DNA of 64,000 nt. Origin: Nymphaea colorata. Its lineage: Eukaryota > Streptophyta > Magnoliopsida > Nymphaeales > Nymphaeaceae. The first letter of the stretch is position 1. Every line of letters starts with the position of its first letter. A model generated the notes under the pieces. It saw nothing but the letters and a program-made list of their open reading frames with translations. It had not been told where the DNA came from and searched no databases. Shown in pieces: positions 43,398-55,140 of this stretch. The stretch spans positions 23,870,802 through 23,934,801 of the forward strand of contig NC_045145.1 of assembly GCF_008831285.2 (NCBI RefSeq), read 5' to 3'. A program made the position numbers and the translations under genes.

Positions 43398-44059
43398 CCA
43401 CCAAATTCTCCTTGTTTCTGCCACATTAATCCTACTGGCAGTCATGCGAAAACCCTAACCCTAGACTTCATGTATTTGAAAATTCATTTGAGGAGCCTTC
43501 AAGCAGTCGGCACGTAGACCACCACTTGGGTCTCTCCTATCGTTTGTCGATTGCTCAATTTGATGGTGTGACGGATCATTCCTCTGCAAGTTGTTTTCTC
43601 CATCGCAAATCCCAAAAATGGCACTAGAACAACTTCCCTTGTAAGAGAACTGTCACACGATCAAATTGAGAACTCGACAAATGATTGAAGAGACCGAGAT
43701 AGACGTATACCTGGTGGAGATGCCAACTGTTTCAAGTCTTCTTATTCGAATTCTGAAGCACAGGAAGTCCATTGTTAGGTTTGCCCAGGATCATGGAGGT
43801 AATATGGAGAATCTGGTTTCCCCCACCTTCTGGGGGACACGTCGTTGCATTGTAGGCATTAAATATGACCAGTAGTGGAGATAGAACTTTTTGGTTAAGA
43901 GGCTTTGAAACAAAGCTAATGCAGGCATTGTGTGGGCAGTGGCCCGCAGCAGCATCTTGTAGGGCACAAAGATCTAATGTAAATTATGGTAATAGAAAGC
44001 TCATAAGATTGGCATAATAATGTAAATTATGGTAATAGAAAGAAACAATGGGGTGCTCT
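43398..44059. other. Unassigned flank with a foldback
   Basis: No gene is recognised. The ORF at 43666-43875, with R-K-S-I-V-R-F-A-Q-D-H-G-G-N, looks protein-like but matches no family I know, and the following frame has a stop. Confidence 0.35.
43538..43687 (+). ncRNA. miRNA-precursor-like foldback (candidate)
   Basis: 43538-43572 ('gtttgtcgattgctcaattt' and onward) pairs with 43652-43687 over about 35 positions with about four mismatches. A weaker inner stem ('aagttgtt' with 'aacaactt') lies in the loop. Size and stem length suit a plant pre-miRNA, but a small foldback transposon is equally possible. No expression evidence is available. Confidence 0.25.
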
Positions 44060-45060
44060 GGTAAATATGGCTTGGAGACCTCTGTCACTGCTAACTGAAT
44101 AACCCCTTTTTTTATCAATATACATGCATACATACTTTCGTTGTTAGTCTTTTCTACCTAATTAGAATAAATTAAAAACCATTGTGAATTAACAAAATAG
44201 TAAAAACATGAAATTTTCAAGACTTATATACCAGCCTTTGTTACTTTGGGGTTGAACCACCTGTTAAAAATCTAAAAAATAAAAAGGAACAATGCATAGT
44301 GAATTACAAAAGAGGAAGTCATTAACCACCATGATGGTCTTCATAAGGGGCTCCTCAGGATGCTTTTTGCCTTCACCCAACAAATTATAACAAAACGAGA
44401 TAATATATAGCAGCACAAACAAGGAGAGGCATACATGATACATTGAGTTGAGTTGAAGTACTGTGAAGCAATGGGCGATTTACAGTACTTGGTATATGAT
44501 ACTTTTAGGAAAGAATCATTTGGTAGGTGACCAAATAAGAAATTAGGGGAAATATGAAAATAAATCTCTTTTTTCTTTTTTAATTAATTGAGAAAAATTG
44601 TCGTCTTTAGTAAAGTCTAGGTTGTGCATTCTTCACATGTCATAATACTTGGCACCATTCCTTCTTTAGTTTGAACTACAAATCTTTCATGATTAATGTC
44701 AACTAGTATCAAATTTGAATATGTAAGAAGACAAAGGCAAGAAAGGTTATCTTTTCCCCTTCTTTACAAAGCAAAAAATTATTGGTAGCATTTCAACATA
44801 CCAAGAAAATGTAGTTGGTGGGAATGCTTGAAAAGAAAAAGTGAAAAACTATAAATTGTAATTGCCTTGGCTACCTACCCAAGTTACTAGGAATGTTAGC
44901 GCCCCTGTGCCACCAAGTAGAAATATGTCTAGCCGGTTCATCTTTACATGGTGATTTTCACTAATAAATAATGAAAATAAGCAAAAAAATCGACATGTTT
45001 GGACTAAAAACAAAACCAATATTGCTACTGTCGCCACTGTTACCTCACTTTTAAGCAAAA
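44060..45060 (+). repeat. Module S, copy 3 (5' part only)
   Basis: It follows copies 1 and 2 from 'aaaacatgaaattttcaaga' through 'gaagcaatgggcg' and 'tgatacttttaggaaagaat' to the 'aaagcaaaa' region, with larger indels. The promoter-like site and ORF relics are not included. Confidence 0.75.
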
Positions 45061-45480
45061 TGAATTTATCCGCAAGAAGTTTCTAGGCTAACATTCTTTC
45101 ACTTCAAAAACATATGAGTGGATGCTCCATATTGCTTCCACATACTGCACATCGACTAACGAGTTGAATCCCAAAGTGTGTTGAAGGTTCTTGAAAATTG
45201 ATAGCCACTCATCCAAAACAAGGAAGAGAGCCCATTTGGCTCTAGAATGGCCTCATTTTTTCACCTCTTTGTATCGGGACCATGTGGCATTGATCATTTG
45301 ATTCTCCCCACTAGTTCATTTTTTGTGTCTTGACAACATTAAACACAGTTCAATAAATTTAAAAGCATTGGTCCTATTGTCTGCTCTGCTTTATTGCTAA
45401 CTATAATCACCCCAAAGTTTTTGAAGCCTAAAATCTAATTTGTAGATCCAAAACTCAAGTTCAAATCCAAATCAAGCATT
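45061..45480. other. Unassigned sequence
   Basis: No gene or repeat is recognised between module S copy 3 and the 70-bp repeat. Confidence 0.4.
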
Positions 45481-45765
45481 TCAGACCTTTTTGCCTCACA
45501 TTTTGACAAAAAAACCTATTTTTAGAAGTGATTTTGGTCTTTATGGTAGGCAAGACCAATTTGCCCTTCTTTTTGACAAAGAACCTCCTTTTACAGGGTG
45601 ATTTTGGTCCTTTTGGTACGAAAGACCCATTTGCCATTCCTTTTGACAAAGAACCTCCTTTTAGAGGGTAATATTGGTCATTTAGGTGGGCAAGACTCAT
45701 TTGCCTCTTTTTTTGACAAAAAATCTCCTTTTAGAAAGCAATCTTAGTCTTTTGGGTGGATATTA
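45481..45765 (+). repeat. 70-bp tandem repeat, about four units
   Basis: 'ttttgacaaa' recurs at 45501, 45571, 45641 and 45711, exactly 70 bp apart. Each is followed by 'cctcctttta' (or close), 'gattttggtc' and 'caagacccatttgcc'. Units differ by a few bases each. It lies just upstream of the sigma-factor relic, probably within a former intron. Confidence 0.9.
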
Positions 45766-45777
45766 GTATCAATCAAG

Positions 45778-45878
45778 AAAAGGCTGTTTGGCGAGTTAAT
45801 AAAGGAAAGCCAAGGCTGCGAGTAGAAGCTAGAAGGTTATCGGTCATTGAAGAATCTGAGATTTCTGCTTCAATTAAG
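45778..45878 (+). pseudogene. Possible sigma-factor exon (basic, pre-region 1.2)
   Basis: 'caatcaag' (acceptor-like) precedes, and AAG/GTCTGT (donor-like) follows, a frame with V-W-R-V-N-K-G-K-P-R-L-R-V-E-A-R-R-L-S-V-I-E-E-S-E-I. The basic-to-acidic linker style and its place before the region-1.2 exon suit the N-terminal part of a plant plastid sigma factor, but the assignment is inference. Confidence 0.3.
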
Positions 45879-46159
45879 GTCTGTGTTTTGCTGTATGAAA
45901 GGTTTTTTACTTGGAGGATTATTGTAGAAAAGAAAATATTCCAAGGTAAAAACTAAAGAGTACCACAAAATAGGAGGGGTATTTTATTCGCTGACTAGCT
46001 TTGGTCCAATAAGTATTTTAATCTGTAAAATTTGATAGCCTAATCATCTGTCCAATTTTCCCTCCTCCCATGTGTCCTAGAAGGACTGATCTGCTTACAT
46101 GCACTTACTAGTGACAAACACTTAAACTTATGTAATCTTTGATATTTTCAAGCTTGCAG

Positions 46160-46281
46160 GAAGTCATGCGAGTGGAAGAAGAAAGAGGTTCTATGGGAAA
46201 GGAGTCTGGAAGGGAGCCAACAGGGGTTGAATTATCCAAGGTTGTAGGATCTGATATCAATGCCATGCGATCATCACTAAA
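46160..46281 (+). pseudogene. Plastid sigma-factor exon relic, region 1.2
   Basis: The exon is bounded by 'gcttgcag' and 'aa/gtgagg'. It encodes E-V-M-R-V-E-E-E-R-G, then G-R-E-P-T-G-V-E-L-S-K-V-V-G-S-D-I-N and A-M-R-S-S-L-K, which matches sigma-70 region 1.2 ('G-R-E-P-T-x-x-E-x-A-x-x-x-G'). Plant nuclear SIG genes encode plastid RNA polymerase sigma subunits. The next coding block expected (L-R-L-V-V-S-I-A) is not found, and the phase does not fit the next relic, so exons have been lost. Confidence 0.6.
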
Positions 46282-46349
46282 GTGAGGATGGTATAGTAAA
46301 CATACACTATTAAGCAATTTGATGGGTATTATCTGATCTATCGCATCAG

Positions 46350-46390
46350 AACATCAGGGTAGAGGTGTTGCCATTGAGGATCTTGTTCAG
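46350..46390 (+). pseudogene. Plastid sigma-factor exon relic, region 2.1
   Basis: Between 'cgcatcag' (acceptor) and 'cag/gtttgc' (donor) lies H-Q-G-R-G-V-A-I-E-D-L-V-Q, matching sigma region 2.1-2.2 'Y-Q-G-R-G-x-x-x-x-D-L-I-Q'. An intron directly after this Gln codon is typical of plant SIG genes as I recall them. Only 41 nt remain. Confidence 0.6.
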
Positions 46391-46875
46391 GTTTGCCACA
46401 AGAATATTAGTTGGACAATTGTTTTTCCTGTATATTGCTGGAGTTGTGCTTAATGGAAGATGCCTTCTTCCCATGTGTTTATTGCACAGTCATGGTTATT
46501 TCTTGTATGGTGCATCAATTTTTTTGTACATGTGGAAAGTGACAAGCAAACTGCTTGTTTAGAGTATCCTTTTGATATACAAATGACTAAAATTACTTCC
46601 ATGCTAGGCTGGTGTCCTGTCGCTGTTGCGGGGGATAAAAAATTTTGATCGTTCACAAGGATACCGACTCTCAACTTGCTCATATTTGTGGATCAAGGAT
46701 TGCATAACAAAAGCATTTGTGAGATACTCAAGGCTGATCCATCTTCCTGCTTGAAATTCTCTTCACATTTTCTTTTATTGTTTTGGATTGGATGCAACAG
46801 GGCTTTCTGGAAAGTAGTTTTTATATGAGCAACTATTGATGTGAATCTATCAATGTTTAAAATAGGCATGTATAT

Positions 46876-47082
46876 ACACGCATTACTCGTGTTTGAAAAA
46901 TGAATAAGCTGTTCTCTGAAAGTGCTGGAAGGATCCCAAGACCGGATGAAGTTGTTGAAATTGTTGGGTTGTCTGTTGAAAATCTATCAATGGTTCAACA
47001 GGGATCTAAGGATCCTGTTTCTATAGATCAGCCATTTCGCAGGGGCTCCTACACTACACACATGATTAGATTTACAACATAG
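46876..47082 (+). pseudogene. Plastid sigma-factor exon relic, region 3
   Basis: The frame shows I-T-R-V, a stop, then N-K-L-F-S-E-S-A-G-R-I-P-R-P-D-E-V-V, E-I-V-G-L-S-V-E-N-L and D-P-V-S-I-D-Q-P-F. This is sigma-70 region 3 ('G-R-x-P-x-x-E-x-A-E-x-x-G-x-S-x-E-x-L', then 'P-V-S-x-D-x-P'). Regions 2.2-2.4 and 4 are not found. The relic ends where the IR3 arm begins, so the inverted repeat probably cut the gene. Confidence 0.6.
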
Positions 47083-48850
47083 TCCAACGGTGATCAGCAC
47101 CGCAAGTGTTGTAAGGAGCACGGAGATGGCCAAAATGTGCTAAATGCAGACCTCGGTAATTCACAGATATGGAGCGAATAGTAGCTAATAGGAATGAGAG
47201 AAAAGGAAAGCAATGGCAAGCAAGCAGAATACTATAAGCAAAGGGAGGCAGAGCCAGTCAGCGGGTAGCTTCTCCACCAAGCACACTGGCACAAGACAAC
47301 TAATCCTACTAACCTGAACACAGATGAGCTGCATCTTGAGGGACTCATAACTGGACATAACATACTATTGATGTGTCTCAATCAGCAAAGTGGAAGGATT
47401 CGTCATGGGAAGAGAGGCGAAAACAGTGGAGGAGGATAAACGAGGAAAGCAGACGGGAATGTGGGGGAAGGGTTGCACAGAGGCAGGATGCTCTTGGCCA
47501 GCTACCAATTCAAGGTCATGGGAAGATGATAAGTACGATATCCTCGGCCTCCATGGCAGATAGCCGAGCATGCTTTTCAAGAACAGGGATATGTATGACA
47601 TCTTCTAAACCTTCACTACAACCCTGTTCAGAACGGCCCTACATCTAAGATCTGCACACTCAATGTTGTTCTCTGATTTGGGCCCGTTTTTAACAAGCAA
47701 GCCAGGGCCACATAACTATCAAAAGAGGGCAAGTAGAGAGCGAGAAGTAAGCAAAACTAACCCAGGGTCACGGGGCCCATTTGTCTCGGCCCCTATGTGA
47801 CAAGCCGCAAGAGTCACTAGGCATGTAAGTGCGATGAAGCTCACGGAGGAGAAAGGATGAATAGGAGTTGTCCCTTATGTTGTCTCATTATTGATAAATG
47901 AAGGCCTTAATCTCCACTATTGATAAATGAAAGTCATTAGTTTTGCTTTCACCTCCACTATTGATAAATGAAAGCCGATAAACGAAAACGTTAATCTGGG
48001 TAAGTTTTGCTTTCACATCCATTACTTATAAATGAAAGCCTTAATCAATAATGGGTCAACATAAGGGACAACTCCTACTCATCCTTTCACATACGTGAGG
48101 CTCAACGCACTTACAGGCCTAGCGACTCTAGCGGCTTGTCACATAGGGGCCGAGCCAAGTGGGCCCCATGACCGTGGGTTAGTTTTGCTTACTTCTGGCT
48201 CTCTACTTGCCCTCTTGTGAAAGTCATTTGACCCCAGCTTGCCAGTTAAAACCGGGCCGAAATTAGAGAACAACATTGAGGGCCCAAATCTTAGATGTTG
48301 GGCCGTTCTTAACAAGGTTGCAGTGAAGGTTCAAGAGATGTTGTACTTATCCCTGTCCTTGAAAAGCCTGCTCGGCTATCTGTCATGGCCAAGGATATTG
48401 TACTTATCATCTTCCCATGACCTCGAATCAGGCACTAGCCCAGAGCATCCTACCTCTGTGCTGCCTTTCCCTCACATACCCATCTGCTTCCCTGATTCCT
48501 CCTCTACTGTATCTGCCTCTTTCCCCACAATGAATCCATCCACTTTGCGGATTGAGACACATCAACAATATGTTATGTCCAGTTACGAGTCCCTCAAAAT
48601 GTAGCTTATCGGTGTTCAGGTCTATGGGATTATTGGTCTTATGCCAGTCTGCTTGGTGGATAAGCTGCCCACTGACTGGCTCTGCATCCCTTTGCTTGTA
48701 ATCTTGTGCTTGCTCGTGGTTGCTTCCTTTCTCTCTCATTCCTACTGGCTACTATTTGCTCCATACATGTGAATTATCGAGGTCCACCTTAACCACATCT
48801 GGCCATATCTGTGCTTCTTACAACACTTGTGATGTTGATCACCATTGGGT
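47083..48850. repeat. Long inverted repeat IR3 (about 0.82-kb arms)
   Basis: 47083-47908 is the reverse complement of 48034-48850, from 'ccaacggtgatcagcacc' to 'gatcaccattggg'. The loop of about 125 bp contains several copies of 'attgataaatgaaag' in both orientations. The outer parts of the arms are homologous to the arms of IR2 and carry the same hydrophobic ORF, while the inner parts (about 47.62-48.30 kb) are unique to IR3. The right side continues to 49038 with more IR2-arm homology that has no left partner. Confidence 0.88.
47090..47601 (-). pseudogene. Hydrophobic ORF copy, IR3 left arm
   Basis: The minus-strand frame 47601-47365 (M-S-Y-I-S-L ...) covers the Ser/Pro-rich N-terminal part. 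A stop then separates it from the M-S-S-Y-E-S-L-K-M core, and further stops interrupt the last membrane segment. It is homologous to the IR2 ORFs and broken. Confidence 0.5.
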
Positions 48851-48870
48851 CATGCATTACACATCTCATC
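48239..48870 (+). pseudogene. Hydrophobic ORF copy, IR3 right arm
   Basis: 48239-48604 is open for 121 codons up to M-S-S-Y-E-S-L-K-M followed by a stop. The frame then continues G-I-I-G-L-M-P-V-C-L and S-H-S-Y-W-L-L-F-A-P-Y-M to a second stop, with a frameshift later. It is the fourth copy of the hydrophobic ORF and cannot make the full product. Confidence 0.5.
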
Positions 48871-49038
48871 ATGCTTTGACTGGCAAGGACAAACACATCT
48901 GCTCCCCATCCTCCTCTTTTCTCTCACATGTATATTTGGACAAAAAATATAGTGGGTTTTTAGGCAGGTATAATAAGATTTGAGCTGTTTACGCTTATTT
49001 GAGTACTCTTCCATATCATTTTGAATGTCATGCTCATA

Positions 49039-49440
49039 GATGTTTAAATCTTATTATCTTCTAGGTTCTCACCCCGCGAATGATCATGCTGGCACATCGA
49101 GTTACCAGTCTGCGAGCAGGGGCTATTCTGAGAGAGTAGATGATGCCGTTATTTTAGTTCTGCCTTTGGGTGGCCTTTTGTTGTATAAAAGCTTCACGTT
49201 TTGGTTTAGAATGGGATACCTGTACATATAGGTGATGCTTGGTGTACTATAGCTCACATTTACAATATGATGTTTCTATAAATTGTCTTATTTTATTATG
49301 CATTACTGCACTCATTTGTTGCTTTTATATGGTAAAACATATTACATGCTTAGGACAAATCATGTTATGTACTAACCACGCAGTTAAGCAACTTGTATAC
49401 TATTGACATGGATGATGTTAATGCTATGTTAAGCCCAAAT
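49039..49440 (-). repeat. Module S, copy 4 (inverted)
   Basis: It reads as the reverse complement of 13.86-14.17 kb: 'gatgtttaaatcttattatc', 'ttctaggttctcacc', 'gttctgcctttgggtggcc', 'ggtgatgcttggtgtacta' and 'tgcttaggacaaatc'. It follows the IR3 right side with no gap, and the IR2 and module S homologies overlap at 'gatgtttaaatctta'. Confidence 0.82.
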
Positions 49441-51149
49441 GATAAAACATATAGGTTCCCTAACCCTTCTTCATGTGCAGACTTTGCAAAATTTTTACAT
49501 GACTATTGCCTAGGATGGAACACTGGTTAGACAAGTAAATAGAGCTCGTATGTTGTTTTTATAGCAAAAGTTTGAGGGGGGAGCTAATTTAAAGAATTTA
49601 CAAGCCGATTGCTTTATGGAATTATATCTACCAAATGATATGAAAACAGATTACAGATCACACATAAGAGATTTGATAGGATCAGGATCTTGGTGATTAA
49701 GAATGGATGAGGTTGGTTACATGCTAAAATGGGAAGTGTGAAAAAAGGTTCGGGACTTTTAATTCTTGACTGATCATTCGGAACGGCGTCTTCTATTATA
49801 TCAGGTGCAAAATGCATTATTCATAAGAATCAAGGCGTCCATTGATATTTCATTTAAGGAAGCTCTAATTCAGTACAATGATGAAGGCATATGAGTGTTC
49901 CCCTCCACATGGATTCACCACATGAACTTAAGGTACATCTGAATAGGAGGGGAAAGTCGACTTTTAAAAAGTATAAATACTAGATACATATTGGGTACTT
50001 ATTTATAAAATCTGAATTCGAATTCACGAATCTCCTTGGTTATTTACTTCACATCTACTCTAGATCTAATGGAATGTCATATGAATCCTATCTGATTTCA
50101 AAATAAGTTAGACATTTTTTTCACACCTTATTTTTTAAAACAATTCAAACTGTTTCTTTTTTTTGGTATCTGATCATTTAAAACAATTCAATCAGATACC
50201 AATCCAAATCCATTCCATTGACATTCTTTAGAAAAATAAAAAAATTAAAACGTCGGTTCAATAAATTTATTTTAAGAACATTCAACACCGAACGGCATGT
50301 AAGAAGGTTCGCTCCCTCTCTCCTTTTTTTAATCCAAAAATTTATTGCAATATTGGGCCCCCCACAAACAAAAAAGTGCAGTCAACGTAGTACGGGTCTG
50401 AAAGCACCAAAAGTGATGGAGGGAGAGACGCCTATAAGCAACCTTCACGTCACGACCTCCAGCTATGATCCTTATCTTCTGTCACCACGTAGAAACTGAC
50501 CGGTTTCCACTGTTTGCCATGTTCCACCTTCTTGTTTCACTCATTTAGAAACTTATTTTAAGAATTAAATAAATAAAGGCAAAATGCAGATTTTCAAGAA
50601 ATAAACTTAAATCAAATGCTAGATAATTCTATTATTTCCTGGATTCATATTCAATTGAGAGACAAGGAAAAAGACGGATCAGAGGAGGGGCAAAAACTGG
50701 TTCACTTGGTTTCTACAAAGAATCAAACTGAGGACTTGCTTACTATATGCCACCTAACCTAACTGGTTGCACTACCTATGAGGAGAGAGAGACTCAATAA
50801 TCGAACATGGAGCCTTTCTTTTTTCTAACATTAATTCATGACTTTTTGTTTTTCTGTTTCTATTAACCGTCAATTTAAAAAAAAATAGATGGCTGAAATG
50901 GTTTCTTATAAGTTTGCCACCTAAAAGCACGTACCAATTTATATATCTATGTAACGTGTATCTGTTTTGGATTTGCACTTAGAAAAAGGAAATGGAGCAT
51001 TTTCAATAGTGTTTCTATTAACCTTCAATTTAGAAAAAGTGGAAGGCTGAAGTGGACAAGTTAAGCACCTAAAGGCATATACCAATTTCTATATCTACGT
51101 GTATGTGAAGTGTTTTACATTTTCACTTAAGAAAAGGAGACAGACCATT
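49441..51149. other. Unassigned intergenic sequence
   Basis: No gene is recognised. The longest ORF (50218-50499, very basic) has no motif. A small hairpin 'ggtatctgat'/'atcagatacc' lies at 50165-50200. Confidence 0.4.
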
Positions 51150-53469
51150 TCCAATATGGCTACAAGACCTATATCACTACTAAGTGAATATCCATTTTTT
51201 ATATTAATATATATCGGGCCATACTTTTCTTTGTCAGCTTTTCTATCTAAGTACCTATTTTGAACCAATGGAACAGTAAAAACATGAAATTTTGAAGACC
51301 TATACTAGCTTTTGTTACTTTTGAGTTTGAAATAGCCATCATACTGAAATGAAAAACACAAAAATAATGAGGAGCAATGCATAACAACACAAACAAGGAG
51401 AGTCGTACATTGAGTTGTGGAACTCATACATGTGGCTTTGAACATTCAAGAACATACAGTACTAAGGTTGAAGAACATGGCTTTGGACGGTCCCCAATGT
51501 GAAGCAATGGGTGCCTTGTAGTACATAATATATGATACTTTTAGGAAAGAACCATTAATGGTAGGTGACCAAATAAGAAATGGAGGAAAATATGAAAATA
51601 ATTTTTTTTTCTTTTTCTAAACTGAGAAAAATGGTAATGTTTGGATTGTATCATCTTCACTTATTATGACAATCGATACTATCCATTTTTTAATTTGTTT
51701 TTCCAATTTTTCATGACTAATGCCAATGAGTGTCAAATTTCATTATCTGCATGGGCAACGTTAATAAGGATTTTTTTCCCTCCTTTACAAAACAAAAAAT
51801 TAATTGGTAGGATTGTATATACTAAGAAAAATGTTGTTATATAGTTGGAATACTTGAAAAGCAAAAGGAGAAGATGGTAAAAGGGAATCCTTGGGGCATA
51901 TTTTCTTTCTAGTCATGGGTAAGTACCTATCCAAATGGTTGGGCATGACGCCCGCGTGCCACCAAGTAGAAAATACATTGTCAATTTCACTGATAAATAA
52001 CAAAAAATGCAATAATTGATATGTTTATACTAAAACCAAATGTAATGCTACCATCACTACATTGAAACAAATCAACTTGGAAAATAAAAACTTCTCAATT
52101 TGGAAAATGTGTTAAGTCGTGCATTTAATTTTCCAAGGGAAATAGAAATGCAATCCTTTTTGGTTCACAAATAACTTGTAGGCAAATGTGAGGCCATATG
52201 TTTCCACATAATTCTCCTCATTATAGCAGATATTTGTCCTTTATTAAGTTTTTAAATTCATCTTTATCTTTTCTTTTTATCCAGATAAGTTTTATTTTAG
52301 GTTAAGGCAGTTCAGATGCAAAATTGTTGGGAGATGGCAACCTTCCTTTTTATTAATAAAAAATGAAAAAGTGAAAATACATCCTTGAAAAAGAAAAACA
52401 AGTGATTGAATACTAACCCAAAGGTTAGGCCAAAGGATCAACAAGAGACTTAAAGACCTCCTTTGCAGGATTTGCAACTCCTAATCATAGTCCTGTTGTT
52501 CGCCATATGTAGGGGCCAGTACCTCATGCCTTGCCTTTTATAAATTCTTAACTGGTCATTGCAACCTTTGCTTCCAACAACTACGTTCTAGGGATGTCAA
52601 AGGATCAAATTCGAATGGGATAAACTCATAGTCATATCCGTTCTTTTGGATATTCACATGCTCGGTTTCGAATTCATGTTATAATGTGCATCGAAAAAAA
52701 AAATCATATCTGAATTTGAATGTGAATATGGGTCTATCATAGCATTTGAATTATCTATGTGAATAGTACGAAAGTTGCTTAATTTCATAGTTGGTACACA
52801 ATAGGATTTCTCCTAAGCAGATATTGTGCTCTACCATAAAAAAGCAAAGCAGGAGTCTAATAATGCATGATGAAATAAGAAAAATTTATAGAAACATCAT
52901 ATTCTAAGTATGAGCTGTAGTACACCAAGCATCACGTATATATAGAAATATCACATTCTAAACCAAAACATGAGGCATATATACACTAAAAGCCCCCCAA
53001 AGACAGAACTGAAATAATGGCATCATCCATTCTCTTAGAACACTCTTTGAGAATAGACACTGGTCCTAGACTGGTACCTTGATAAGTGAGCATGTTCATT
53101 CGCCTGGTGACAACCTAGAAGATAATAAGATTTAAACATCATAACAACTTGAGTATGACCTAATTTCCAACAGCCTATCATTTAGATAAAGGAAGGCTTT
53201 GTTGAGTCATAGTAAGTTGCTCGCTAGTCCGGTCATTATCAGCTCACAGCCATTGATGAATCACGAGGTAAGAAGTAGCGGGAGGCAACCCCACTAACTC
53301 CTCGAAAGAAGACATTGAGTTCAGCTTAGCTACTTACCGCAGCAAAGGACTACACTCCACCAAACAGGGGGTGGGGGTAGAATTTGTGTCGCGTATAGAA
53401 AGAAACGACCAGTAGGCCTAAGCCACAGCTCAGTGAAGCTTTGTTCAACTATCCAAGATTTCATGGTGG

Positions 53470-53495
53470 GGTGAGAGAGAGAGAGTGTATATATA
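53470..53495 (+). promoter_or_regulatory. GA-tract plus TATA-box-like motif (copy 2)
   Basis: A GA tract, 'gtg' and TATATATA at 53488-53495, then 'catcctcaattgctt', match copies A0 and 1. Confidence 0.45.
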
Positions 53496-54127
53496 CATCC
53501 TCAATTGCTTACCCTGCCCATGGGGTCAACAAATGGACAATGTGGACCCTAATCAATTTCAAGCAACTGGCTTAGATTGTACACAAGCCATCTTTCACCA
53601 TTACCATCCACCACCTATGTTTCCTCTTTGGCTGTTGGTGAAAGAATCTTTCAATGAAAATTAGGACTTAGAGACGCTTGATTTTTTTTCCCTGGTGGTG
53701 GATGGAATGAAAAAATGTCAGCTCCTTCCCTACATCATGAGATCCCCACTAACCACCATCTCAACAGAAGAAAACTAGGAATAAGTTCCAGACTGCCAAT
53801 CATTCCCCCACTGTATTCACTTCTTCTCTATTTATGCAAATCTTGAGATTCGAAACCAGTGATTTTATAAAGCTTTCAGAGGTTTATTAAAGTGGATTAG
53901 TGGTTCAACATGCTAGTTCTTCGCTCTTATTACTCTTCGGTTTTCTGTTTCTTCTTTGAACTTGTGCTTTCCATTTTCAATTGTATTGGTAAAACCATAG
54001 GCTGTTGCCACTTTTGATTTGTCATCTTCTCTTCCCATTTGTGAAGCTTTATTTTCATTCCAAATGGTTAATGACGATTCAACGCTAGGGGTGATGCTGG
54101 TATCAAGAGCAAGTAATATTAGTCTTC

Positions 54128-54340
54128 TTGGCCAACAGTTGGCTTTCCTTGACCAAGGAAATGATTAATTCAACTGGTTGCAATTTCATATGTAGTTGGT
54201 ACTTTCGCTTGCATTATGTAGTTCTCGCAAATGAAGATGACAGCTTACTTAAGCTATGTTTCATCAACAATTATGAAAAAATTAACCTAAGAGAGAAGTC
54301 AACACTTAGTGAGAGTTGTACAGATGTTTGTGTTTATTAA
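54128..54340 (+). pseudogene. ORF relic in module S, copy 2 (70 aa)
   Basis: The C-terminal 40 residues (N-E-D-D-S-L-L-K-L ... S-C-T-D-V-C-V-Y) match copy 1, including the stop, while the N-terminal part is in another frame because of a roughly 50-bp difference upstream. The family is not recognised. Confidence 0.3.
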
Positions 54341-54639
54341 TGTTGCCACAACATTTGAAAGTCAGTAAAGCTTTTGGAATTTCCTTTTCCTTACTTTGCT
54401 AATGCTGACATCAACTTGAAATGGAACACTTTCTTCTTGTCAAATCAATAGTTGGAAGGAAATGAAAAATTGAAGTATGTAGATAGATTTTTCAACCATG
54501 GCCACAAATGTTGATGCAATATGATTTTGAGTATGTGTCACAAAAGTCAACCAAAGGACAAGCAATTGCGGATCGGTTAGCAAAACTGTCAACAGTACGA
54601 GGATATAAAAGCAAGCGATGAGTTTCTAGATGAACATCT

Positions 54640-55140
54640 ACTAAGATTGAAAACAATCCAGGTATGGAAGATGTTCTTTCATGGATCCAGCAATGTGATT
54701 AGAGCAAGATAGGCATCCTACTTATCACTACAGAAGATAAAATGGTCCTCTACTCTTTGAAACTCGACTTTTCCATGTACCCATAACGTGGCTGAATATG
54801 AAGCCCTCATACAAGAATTTCATTCTTTATTTAGTTTCCAAGTAAAAAGAGTGCACGCTTTCAGTGACTCTCAACTTATCGTCAATCAACTGAATGGAGA
54901 ATGACAAGGCAAAGATAAAAAGTTGGTGCCATAATCAAGAGATCGCAACCACCTTGATCTGTCAGTTTGGAGAAGTACAACTAGCTCACATAAAAAGAGA
55001 AGACGACCCTATTTGGATGGCCTCGCAAGTTTAGGATGTACTATTTCTTTTCGTGCTAACAAAGCAATCCGTTCTTTTGAGATTGGAAGGTTAGAACACC
55101 CTGCTTTTAAAGTGGTAAAATATGTTCATCATATCTAAGA
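54640..55140 (+). pseudogene. G3 second RNase H (aRNH)
   Basis: Homologous to 23967-24401, with 'gaatatgaagccctcata' and 'gactctcaacttatcgtcaa'. Single-base indels and stops break the frame repeatedly. Confidence 0.7.

Larger units (their letters stand above)
51150..54505 (+). repeat. Module S, copy 2
   Basis: Nearly collinear with copy 1 (12.41-15.58 kb), and extending further left, where it matches copy 3. It includes the GA/TATATATA site at 53470-53495 and the ORF relic 54128-54340 ending S-E-S-C-T-D-V-C-V-Y. It stops at 'aaccatggcca', where the truncated element G3 begins, almost the same point at which copy 1 departs. Confidence 0.88.

Noticed and set aside
45481-45765. CRISPR-like regular repeat
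   Set aside because: The 70-bp units are contiguous without unique spacers, in plant nuclear DNA. It is a tandem repeat.
50165-50200. Small hairpin 'ggtatctgat'/'atcagatacc'
   Set aside because: Only 10 bp of stem in AT-rich sequence. Such stems are expected by chance in 64 kb.
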